DNA of 64,000 bases, from the NCBI RefSeq assembly GCF_003952945.1, contig NZ_QXGK01000014.1, positions 1 through 64,000 on the forward strand. The letters run 5' to 3'. Positions 57,195 to 64,000 of this stretch are shown piece by piece. This stretch comes from Bifidobacterium samirii (GTDB lineage Bacteria; Actinomycetota; Actinomycetes; Actinomycetales; Bifidobacteriaceae). The notes under the pieces are model-generated. The model was not told the DNA's origin. It saw nothing but the letters and a program-made list of their open reading frames with translations, and ran no database searches. The first letter of the stretch is position 1, and every line of letters begins with the position of its first letter. The translations under genes and the position numbers were made by a program.

Positions 57195-59444
57195 TCAGTA
57201 CGTGCCGTACGGGCGGCGGCTGACGGCGAAGGCGAGCATGCCCGCGCCCAGCAGGGCGAGCGCCGCACCGGCGACGAGCGTCGTGTCGGTTCCGGTGTGC
57301 GGCAGGGGTTCGTCGGGTTCGCGCACGGTCACCATCTCTCCTTCCGCGCCGAGGTCGTGGGTGGCGAGGATGTCGCCGTCCTTGCTGTACAGCGTGGCCT
57401 TCCAGTAGACGATGCCGGCGGTGGGCGATCTGGTTTCGGGGCTGGTGACGAGCTGATCGGTCAGGTTCGGATCGGCTTCCGCCCTCACGTTGTCGAGGAG
57501 CATGCCGTTGCGGCCGGGTTCCTCTCCTTCCGCTATCGCCTCGTAGGCGGTGAACGTCACGTATGCGCCTTCGGGGACGGGTCCGGTGATGTGCGCGACG
57601 TCGTGGAACGGTTCGTCCACGTCCACGGTGTCGGCGCTCACCTGGGTGGTCAACGTCACGGGTTCGGGTTCGGGCGTGTCGACGGGGTGGACGCGCACGC
57701 GCTCCCAGGCGTCGTCGTAGGCGCTGGCGGCGGGCATGACGCGGCCGTCGCCGGCGAACGACCATATGAATACGTACCAGCCGTGCGTGTCGGCGGTGAT
57801 GGTGACGGGATCGCCGTACGCATCCGGCGATCCTCCGCCGACGCGGATGCGCCCGTTGACGGCCGGGTAGTCCCAGGTGCCGATGAGCCGGTGATTCGCG
57901 TCCTCCTGCGGCACGGAGGTTCCGGTCGGCCGGTGGTCGTCGTCACGGGTCGGGTCGTCCGGATCGCCGGACCACCAGACGCTGACCTGCGCGTACGGCT
58001 GGTCGGCGTCGATGCCGAGCGTGTCGGAGCCGGTGTACTCGCCGTGGTCGGCGGGGAATCCGGCGACGGTGATGGTGTCGCTGAGTTCCGAGCCGACGAC
58101 CGCCGTATGTTCGGTGGCGGTCGATTCGACGCTGAGCCGGGTGCGGTTCATCGTGGTCTCCGCGATGTCGAGGAACGGGCTGACGGTGTCGCCGGCGAGG
58201 TAGTCGCGCGTCGATGCGTCCTGCCGATCGCGTTCGATGGCCCACACCCAGGTGCCGTGTCGGCCGTCGGCGGGCGCGGCGTAGGCTGTGCCGCCGTCGG
58301 GGCGGGTCGTCGCGGTGACGGTGGCCTGCTGGCCGGGATGGTCGAATGTGGCGGTGCCGTACGCGGAGGGTTCGTATCCGCTGTCGGCGAGCCGCTGCAG
58401 GAACGCCGCGGCGGTTTCGCCGTCGGTCGGCGACGTCGGACCGTCCGCGATCGCGTCATCGTCGATGCCGTCGAAATACCATCCGCGGGCGTGCAGGTCG
58501 ACGCCGTCGGGCCAGTGGTCGTCATCGCCGGCGACGCCGACGGTGACCGTATCCTCGACCGGCTCGCCCGCATCGACGATGCGCGCGGCGACGGTCGTGG
58601 CGATCGTGGGCGTGAACCGCTGGCGCACGCGGAACGATATGGCCGTGCCGACGGTCGTGTCCTGTTCGGATGACGGGCGTATGAAGTCCTGCGCGCTGGT
58701 GACGCTGTCGAGCGCGCCGTAGTCGTAGGAGGGGGTGACGGTCACGTCGCCGTCGCCGGTCGCCTTCCATCCGATCGTGATGGGCGAACCGGTCGTCGTG
58801 CCGGTCACCGTCTGGCCGCCGTCGTCGAAGACGGCCGGCCCCTGCAGTTCGACGCGGTACGGCACGCCGGCGACCGCCGTGCCGCCGTCCGCGTTCACGC
58901 CGACCGTCACCGTGCCGGTGCGCAGTCCCTGCGCGTACGAGCGTTCGACGGTGATATCGGCGGGAACGGAACGCCCCGCCTCCTCCCATAGTTCGGCGGC
59001 GCGCGTCTTGACGTCGCCGTGGGCGCGGTACGCCTGCTCGCTGTACGAGGCCCATGCTGCCGGGTCCACGTCGAAATGGTCGTGTACGAGCGCGCCGATC
59101 GCGGCCAGCGTGATCGTGTCGCCGCCGGTGCGGTAGCGTTCCATCAGCCATGCGATGCGTTTGGTCGCGTCGTTGCCTTCGACCTTGACGGCGTCGCCGG
59201 CGGTGTAGTCGGTCATCGAGGCGACGTCGCGGCAGTAGTAGCGCGTGCCGTCGGGGCCGACCGCGGTGACGCCCAGATAGAGCGGGCTTCCGTTGTATTC
59301 GTAGATGACGTACGTGCCTTCGGGTGCGGCGTCCAGCCGCTGGGCCGCGTGCGCGACGCCGGCCGCCGTCGTCATGACGGCGATCGTCGCGGCGAGCAGC
59401 GCGAGCGCCGCCCTGACCGCGTTCCTGCGCAGAGTCGATATCAT
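57195..59444 (-). CDS. LPXTG-anchored cell-surface protein
   Basis: A 749-residue secreted protein. A signal peptide (residues 1-33, cleavage likely after AHA) precedes an extracellular region that ends in LPHTG (714-718), a hydrophobic helix and a short RR-containing tail, the standard sortase-anchoring signal. The N-terminal domain (about 40-160) has RYYCRDVASM (Cys71), IAWLMERYR and TLAAIGALVHDHF, a layout like thioester adhesion domains, but the Gln needed for the bond is not where expected. Several beta-rich repeats follow, with PVTLTTQVSADTVDVDEPFH near the end. A role in adhesion is plausible. AGGAGC lies upstream of the ATG. Confidence 0.8.
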   Translation of the reverse strand: MISTLRRNAVRAALALLAATIAVMTTAAGVAHAAQRLDAAPEGTYVIYEYNGSPLYLGVTAVGPDGTRYYCRDVASMTDYTAGDAVKVEGNDATKRIAWLMERYRTGGDTITLAAIGALVHDHFDVDPAAWASYSEQAYRAHGDVKTRAAELWEEAGRSVPADITVERSYAQGLRTGTVTVGVNADGGTAVAGVPYRVELQGPAVFDDGGQTVTGTTTGSPITIGWKATGDGDVTVTPSYDYGALDSVTSAQDFIRPSSEQDTTVGTAISFRVRQRFTPTIATTVAARIVDAGEPVEDTVTVGVAGDDDHWPDGVDLHARGWYFDGIDDDAIADGPTSPTDGETAAAFLQRLADSGYEPSAYGTATFDHPGQQATVTATTRPDGGTAYAAPADGRHGTWVWAIERDRQDASTRDYLAGDTVSPFLDIAETTMNRTRLSVESTATEHTAVVGSELSDTITVAGFPADHGEYTGSDTLGIDADQPYAQVSVWWSGDPDDPTRDDDHRPTGTSVPQEDANHRLIGTWDYPAVNGRIRVGGGSPDAYGDPVTITADTHGWYVFIWSFAGDGRVMPAASAYDDAWERVRVHPVDTPEPEPVTLTTQVSADTVDVDEPFHDVAHITGPVPEGAYVTFTAYEAIAEGEEPGRNGMLLDNVRAEADPNLTDQLVTSPETRSPTAGIVYWKATLYSKDGDILATHDLGAEGEMVTVREPDEPLPHTGTDTTLVAGAALALLGAGMLAFAVSRRPYGTY

Positions 59445-59559
59445 CCGTGCTCCTTTCGTTGCCCGCTGTGGCGCGGGATTGGAGCCATACTGGCAGGGTC
59501 CGGCTTGGCGGCGGCGGGTTTTCGGATGATGTGGTCGAACGGTGGGGTCGTCGGCGTGT

Positions 59560-59600
59560 TGTGGATAACTCGCGGTGGATAACCCGCCGACTTATCCACA
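59560..59600. promoter_or_regulatory. Cluster of three DnaA-box-like 9-mers
   Basis: TGTGGATAA (59560-59568) and TTATCCACA (59592-59600) are perfect consensus boxes in opposite orientation; GGTGGATAA (59574-59582) has one mismatch. They lie between the divergent surface-protein gene and glgE, 71 bp before the glgE -10. No dnaA, dnaN or gyrase genes are in the window, so this is not obviously oriC. Confidence 0.65.
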
Positions 59601-59670
59601 TCGGACGGGTTCGACGAGGGCCGTCGTCTCACGGAACCGCATCATGGCAGCCCGCGATCGACGGTCGGCC

Positions 59671-59684
59671 TACAATGGGCCGTA
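59671..59684 (+). promoter_or_regulatory. Leaderless -10 of glgE
   Basis: TACAAT (59671-59676), 7 nt, then the ATG at 59684. This also sets the glgE start; the frame open to 59447 overlaps the DnaA boxes. Confidence 0.6.
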
Positions 59685-61921
59685 TGGCAGAATCAGAGAA
59701 GAGCGCCGAAGAGCGCAGCAACAGCACCACTTCCACCGACCAGGCCTCCGCCCCCGCGACGAAGACGTCCGAAGCGAAGAAGCCGACCCGCACCCGCAGG
59801 ACCACCACGCGCCGCACCGCCAAGAAGGCTGAGCCGCAGATCGGCGAGGCCCCGGCTCCGGTCATCCCCGTTGACGCACCCGGCCAGTTCGGCCGCGTCA
59901 ACGTCATGGACATCACCCCGGCCGCCGAGAACGGCGTCTACCCGGCGCGCGTCGAACTGGGCGAGATGTTCCACATGACCGCGCAGGTGTTCATCGAAGG
60001 CCGCACCAAGGTCGGCGCCACCGCCGTCGTGCGCGGCCCGCGCGGCAAGGAGATGGCCCGCGTCCCGATGACCTGCACCAATCCGGGCCTCGATCGCTGG
60101 GAGGTGACGCTCGCCTGCGGCGAACGCTCCGACGTCAAGCCGTGGCAGCCGGAGTTCGCCGAGGTGAAGAAGCAGCTGGGCGAGTGGACCGTCACCATCG
60201 AAGGCTGGGAGGACATCTACGCCTCCTGGCTGCATGACGCGCAGATCAAGGTCAAGGTCAACGACGACGTCGAGAACGCGCTCGCCTCGGGCGCGCAGAT
60301 GCTCGCCCGCTGGGCCGACGCGAAGGACTCCAAGCTGAACGCCGCGCAGAAGAAGACGCTGCGCGAGGCCGCCAAGGTCATGACCGACCGCACGCTGGAG
60401 CCGGCCGAGCGTCTCGCCGCCGCCGACAACGCCGAGATCGAGGCGCTGCACGGATCCAACCCGCTGCGCGACGGCATCTCCCCCAGCACGCCGCAGCGCT
60501 TCAAGGTCGAACGTCCGGGCGCCAGCTTCGCCGCCTGGTACCAGTTCTTTCCGCGCTCCGAAGGCGCAACCCGCGATCCGGAGACCGGCAGGATCGTGCC
60601 GGGCACGCTCGCCACGTCGATGGCCGGCCTGGAGCGCGCCAAGGCCGAAGGCTTCGACATCGTCTACCTGCCGCCGATCTTCCCGATCGGCGTGACCAAC
60701 CGCAAGGGCCGCAACAATTCGCTGATCGCCGGCCCCGACGATCCGGGTTCGCCGTTCGGCATCGGTTCCGAGCTGGGCGGCCACGACACCGTCGACCCGC
60801 TGCTGGGCACGATGGACGACTTCAAGGCGCTCACCGCGCGCGCCCACGAGCTGGGCCTCGAGATCTCGCTCGACTTCGCGCTCCAGTGCTCGCCCGACCA
60901 CCCGTGGGTCAAGCAGCATCCGAACTGGTTCCGCGTCAAGCCGGACGGCACCATCGCGTTCGCCGAGAACCCGCCGAAGAAGTACCAGGACATCTACCCG
61001 ATCGACTTCAACGCCGACATGGAGGGCATCGAGAAGGAGGTCGAGCGCATCCTCAACCTGTGGATCGAGGCGGGCGTGACGATCTTCCGCATCGACAACC
61101 CGCACACCAAGCCGGTGCGCTTCTGGCAGGACGTGATCACCGCCGTCACCAAGAAGCATCCGGAGGTGCTGTTCCTGGCCGAGGCGTTCACCCGCCCGGG
61201 CATGATGCGCGCCCTGAGCTACGTGGGCTTCACCCAGTCGCACTGCTACTTCCCGTGGCGCAACACCAAGGAGGAGCTCGAGGAGTTCCTGCTGGAGACC
61301 AACGGCGACGGCGGCTTCTGGCAGCACAACACGTTCTGGCCCACCACGCCGGACATCCTCACCGCCTACCTGCGCGACAACGGCATCGCCGGCCACGCGG
61401 TGCGCGCCGTCCTCGCCGCGATGGGTTCGCCGAGCTGGGGCATCTACAACGGCTACGAGCTGATCGAGAACGTGCAGCGCCCCGGCTTCGAGGAGCAGAT
61501 CGACAACGAGAAGTACGAGATCAAGGTGCGCGACTGGGACGAGGCCGACAAGTACGGCATCGGCACGCTGCTCGCCTCGCTCAACCGCATCCGCCGCGAG
61601 CACGCGTCCGCGTTCGGCTACCACAACGTGACGATCCTGCCGACGACCGACCCGTCGATCATCGCGTTCGCCCGCCACACGCCGGCCGAACTGACCGGCA
61701 CCGGCAAGGACGAGACGATCATCGTCGTCGTCAACCTCGACGGCCACAACGCGCATCAGGCCGGCGTCCACTTCGAGATGACCGACTACGGCATCGACCC
61801 GAAGCACGGCGCGGTCCTGCGCGACGAGCTGACCGGCCGCGAGTTCACCTGGGGCTGGGACAACTTCGTCTCGCTCGCCCCGTGGGCCGACGTCGCGCAC
61901 GTGTTCACCGTCGTGCGCTGA
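59684..61921 (+). CDS. glgE: Alpha-1,4-glucan:maltose-1-phosphate maltosyltransferase
   Basis: A 745-residue GH13 enzyme that adds maltosyl units from maltose 1-phosphate to alpha-1,4-glucan. Residues 1-60 are a Ser/Thr/Lys-rich tail. The N-domain and helical insert (about 75-260) precede the barrel with FDIVYLPPIFPIG, SLDFALQCSPDHPWV, TIFRIDNPHTKPVRFWQ (catalytic Asp), FLAEAFTRPGMM (acid Glu) and the C-terminal beta domain. The IDNPHTKP motif separates GlgE from ordinary amylases. No treS or pep2/mak gene is adjacent, so the source of maltose 1-phosphate is not in this window. Confidence 0.94.
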   Translation: MAESEKSAEERSNSTTSTDQASAPATKTSEAKKPTRTRRTTTRRTAKKAEPQIGEAPAPVIPVDAPGQFGRVNVMDITPAAENGVYPARVELGEMFHMTAQVFIEGRTKVGATAVVRGPRGKEMARVPMTCTNPGLDRWEVTLACGERSDVKPWQPEFAEVKKQLGEWTVTIEGWEDIYASWLHDAQIKVKVNDDVENALASGAQMLARWADAKDSKLNAAQKKTLREAAKVMTDRTLEPAERLAAADNAEIEALHGSNPLRDGISPSTPQRFKVERPGASFAAWYQFFPRSEGATRDPETGRIVPGTLATSMAGLERAKAEGFDIVYLPPIFPIGVTNRKGRNNSLIAGPDDPGSPFGIGSELGGHDTVDPLLGTMDDFKALTARAHELGLEISLDFALQCSPDHPWVKQHPNWFRVKPDGTIAFAENPPKKYQDIYPIDFNADMEGIEKEVERILNLWIEAGVTIFRIDNPHTKPVRFWQDVITAVTKKHPEVLFLAEAFTRPGMMRALSYVGFTQSHCYFPWRNTKEELEEFLLETNGDGGFWQHNTFWPTTPDILTAYLRDNGIAGHAVRAVLAAMGSPSWGIYNGYELIENVQRPGFEEQIDNEKYEIKVRDWDEADKYGIGTLLASLNRIRREHASAFGYHNVTILPTTDPSIIAFARHTPAELTGTGKDETIIVVVNLDGHNAHQAGVHFEMTDYGIDPKHGAVLRDELTGREFTWGWDNFVSLAPWADVAHVFTVVR

Positions 61922-62099
61922 CGCGCATCATCCGGCGACGAGTCGGCAGTGAGCCGGCGATGACCGTCAGGGGCCTGCCGTCTCCCCCATCGGAGGCGGC
62001 CGGCCCTCGTCATACCCGGGCCATCCGCCCGGCGCATCCGCGAATCGGGGTATTGTGGTGGGTGGCAACCTGCAACCGTCTATTTCAAGGAGAAACGAC

Positions 62100-62594
62100 A
62101 TGGCAGAAACCTTCAACGTCGTCGTGGAGATCCCGCGCGGCTCCAAGAACAAGTACGAGGTCGACCACGAGACCGGCCGCGTCTTCCTCGACCGTGAGCT
62201 GTTCACCGCGATGGGCTACCCGGACGACTACGGCTACATCGACGGCACCCTGGGCGAGGACGGCGACCCGCTGGACGCCCTCATCATGATCAACCACTCC
62301 GTGTTCCCGGGCTGCGTGGTCGAGTGCCGCGCCGTGGGCCTGTACCACATGGTCGACGAGGCCGGCGGCGACGACAAGGTGCTGTGCGTGCCGGCCGACG
62401 TCCGCTACGACCACATCAAGGACATCGACGACGTCTCCGAGTTCCACAAGGCCGAGATCAAGCACTTCTTCGAGCAGTACAAGGCGCTGGAGCCGGGCAA
62501 GGAGGTCCTGCCGGGCGACTACTGGACCAACGCCGAGGTCGCCGAGAAGGAGATCGTCGAGGCCCGCGAGCGTCTCGCCGCCTCCGAGGCCTGA
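62100..62594 (+). CDS. ppa: Inorganic pyrophosphatase
   Basis: A 164-residue family I soluble pyrophosphatase that splits PPi to two phosphates and drives biosynthesis. It has [34 protein letters not shown] with the metal-binding Asp set, and [16 protein letters not shown]. The ATG at 62100 has AGGAG 7 nt upstream. TATTGT at about 62050 is a fair -10 with a leader of about 40 nt. A terminator follows. Confidence 0.97.
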   Translation: MAETFNVVVEIPRGSKNKYEVDHETGRVFLDRELFTAMGYPDDYGYIDGTLGEDGDPLDALIMINHSVFPGCVVECRAVGLYHMVDEAGGDDKVLCVPADVRYDHIKDIDDVSEFHKAEIKHFFEQYKALEPGKEVLPGDYWTNAEVAEKEIVEARERLAASEA

Positions 62595-62675
62595 TTCCGG
62601 TTCCCGATCCGGGACCTGATTCCGGATTGCGGACCGTCATTGGCCGTCATGACGGCCGGCGCCTCCGCATATGCG

Positions 62676-62702
62676 AAAAGCCCCTCATCACGAGGGGCTT
62701 TT
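62676..62702 (+). terminator. Terminator of ppa
   Basis: AAAAGCCCCTC and GAGGGGCTTTT form an 11-bp perfect stem with a 5-nt loop ending in T-rich sequence. Confidence 0.9.
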
Positions 62703-62747
62703 CCTGTAATGGAGGACCGGACGTTTTGCATGCCGTAGGTCTTGGCG

Positions 62748-62999
62748 CAGCGAGAGTAATTCCCGGCTTACCCATACGAGTTGCTCGTTAAGGGGTCGCC
62801 AGTGAGATGATGGTCGGGTTTGCCCGGGCATCTTCCTCACTGAGATGCCGCCAGCGAGACGATTACCCGGCTTGACCGCATATTCTCCTCGCTGAGAAGC
62901 CGCCAGCGATTACGATCAGCGGTTTGCTCCTGGATTGTTCTCACTGAGGAGCGGTCAGCGAGAACAATTCCCGACCTGACCGTGATGCATCATCGATGA
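62748..62999. repeat. 52-bp-period hairpin array, right edge (5 units)
   Basis: CAGYGA motifs start at 62748, 62800, 62852, 62904 and 62956: four steps of exactly 52 bp. Each unit folds as AGTGAGATGATGG...CTTCCTCACT or a variant (AGCGAGACGATTA...CTCCTCGCT), separated by GAGATGCCGCC-like linkers. The left edge of the window has the same family. It fills most of the 487-bp gap between ppa and the pyrD-like gene. Confidence 0.85.
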
Positions 63000-63081
63000 A
63001 GGCTTCCCCACGGAAAGAAACGCCCCTAGCCCACCCCGCACAATCGCATATAGTGCGCAAGCAAGGGGACGAACCGGCGAA

Positions 63082-64000
63082 TCAGCGGACGGCGGCCTTG
63101 ATGCGGCGGGCGAGGGTCGCATCCCACATCGCGCCGGTGGCGCTCATCACCGCGTCGGCGCCGGCCGTGCGGTACGCGAGGTAGTCCTCGGGTTCGACCA
63201 CGCCGCCCAGGCCGATGATCGTGTAGTCGAGCCCCAGCTTCTCGCGGATCGCGGCCAGTCGGGACACCATGTCGAGGCCGGCGCCACGGATCGCACGGCC
63301 GCACACGCCGCTGCGGTCGCGGCCCGCGCCCGGCAGCGCCTGGTTGCCGTCCTGGTCGACCAGTCGGGCCGAGATCGTGTTGATCGCGGAGAACGCCTGC
63401 ACGGTGCCGCGCGCGGCGGTCTGCCGCACCATGAACTCGAGCGCCGAATCATCGACGATGCGACGGCCTTCGCCCCAGCCGCCCTCGACCTCGACCGGCG
63501 GAATGTACGCGAGTTTGATCGCCAGCGCGCGGTCGCCGATCTCACCCTTCACCGCTTCGGTGATGCGGCCGACCAGCTCCGGATCGTGGCACAGCAGACG
63601 GTTGTGGCCCTCGTTCGGGCAGCTCGTGTTCATGACCATCAGGTCGGCGCCCGTCTCGGCGACGAGACGCGCGGTGGCAACGTGGTCGGCGATGTAGTCG
63701 TCGGTGGTCATGCCGTCCGTGCGCGAGCCCTGGAAGCTGGGGATGAGCAGCTGGCCGTCACCGGCGGCCTCGATGGCGCGGCGCATGTCCGGCTGCCATT
63801 CGTCCGGATCGCGCGACGGCACGCCGAACGAGTTGGAGATGGAGATCGGCTGCTCGTAGCGGGTGTCGGCGAGGACGCCTTCGTCGAGTTCGGCGCTGCC
63901 CGGCGTGAGCGAGCCGTCCGCGGAACGCGGGTGGACGGCGAGGACGTTCGGGAACGCGTTGCAGCCCCACGCGCGCGAGCGGACCGTCTTGTAGGTGGCC
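63082..64000 (-). CDS. Dihydroorotate dehydrogenase-like protein (5' end missing)
   Basis: The last 305 residues of a flavin-dependent TIM-barrel protein of the PyrD type, which oxidises dihydroorotate to orotate in pyrimidine synthesis. Visible parts are ATYKTVRSRAWGCNAFPNVL, ISISNSFGVPS, MVMNTSCPNEG, AIKLAYIPP, FSAINTISARLVDQDG, TIIGLGGVVEPEDYLAYRTA and GADAVMSATGAMW (flavin-phosphate-binding end). The stretch KLAYIPPVEVEGGWGEG differs from the usual KLSPN-type segment, so a related oxidoreductase cannot be excluded. The gene continues beyond the right edge of the window. Confidence 0.75.
   Translation of the reverse strand, partial: ATYKTVRSRAWGCNAFPNVLAVHPRSADGSLTPGSAELDEGVLADTRYEQPISISNSFGVPSRDPDEWQPDMRRAIEAAGDGQLLIPSFQGSRTDGMTTDDYIADHVATARLVAETGADLMVMNTSCPNEGHNRLLCHDPELVGRITEAVKGEIGDRALAIKLAYIPPVEVEGGWGEGRRIVDDSALEFMVRQTAARGTVQAFSAINTISARLVDQDGNQALPGAGRDRSGVCGRAIRGAGLDMVSRLAAIREKLGLDYTIIGLGGVVEPEDYLAYRTAGADAVMSATGAMWDATLARRIKAAVR

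Noticed and set aside
59560-59600. DnaA boxes as the chromosome origin
   Set aside because: Only three boxes, no AT-rich unwinding region and no dnaA, dnaN, recF or gyrase genes nearby.

Overview
The window reads as a chromosomal segment of a high-GC Gram-positive bacterium, most likely a Bifidobacterium. Supporting signs are the gene order aspC-like aminotransferase / tRNA-Trp / secE / nusG / rplK / rplA, the block proB / obg / rpmA / rplU / rne / dapE, actinobacterial marker genes (nucS, glgE, a long RNase E/G with its acidic and basic region at the N-terminus), a PtsG-type glucose PTS, and many genes whose -10 hexamer lies 6-9 nt before the start codon (leaderless transcripts). No phage, plasmid, transposase or CRISPR genes were seen.

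Layout. 1-6.4 kb: two tandem biotin-ligase paralogues, a large membrane protein and a PucR/CdaR-type regulator. 6.7-19.6 kb: translation, transcription and secretion genes (rplA, rplK, nusG, secE, tRNA-Trp), an aminotransferase, proB, obg, rpmA, rplU, rne and dapE, almost all on the minus strand. 20.3-24.2 kb: an AEC transporter and an ABC transporter pair, embedded in repeat arrays. 24.9-28.9 kb: a Maf-Nudix fusion, thrB and hom. 29.3-31.4 kb: a glucose PTS gene whose EIICB and EIIA parts lie in different frames, joined at a textbook -1 slippery site. 31.6-39.8 kb: lysA, argS, an amino-acid permease, a glycerophosphodiesterase and ridA. 40-47.6 kb: tRNA-Arg, a CYTH protein, a thioredoxin-fold/TPR protein, two envelope proteins, an FKBP lipoprotein and nucS. 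48.1-55.2 kb: the complete F1Fo ATP synthase operon atpBEFHAGDC. 55.6-64 kb: metA, initiator tRNA-Met, an LPXTG surface protein, glgE, ppa and the end of a pyrD-like gene that runs out of the window.

The functional themes are amino-acid synthesis from aspartate (hom, thrB, dapE, lysA, metA), carbohydrate uptake and glucan building (ptsG, glgE), energy (atp, ppa), and translation.

The most unusual content is between genes. Nearly every long intergenic gap carries a periodic or fixed-length inverted-repeat element: five arrays with a 62-bp period (about 27 units), two arrays with a 52-bp period at the two window edges, one 63-bp array of four hairpins, two pairs of 63-bp-spaced hairpins containing ATTTGCAT, three elements of exactly 183 bp, and two copies of a 105-108-bp palindrome bracketing the ABC transporter. 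All start-to-start distances were counted by hand on the sequence. Together with the candidate programmed frameshift in ptsG, these are the best leads for undescribed biology here.
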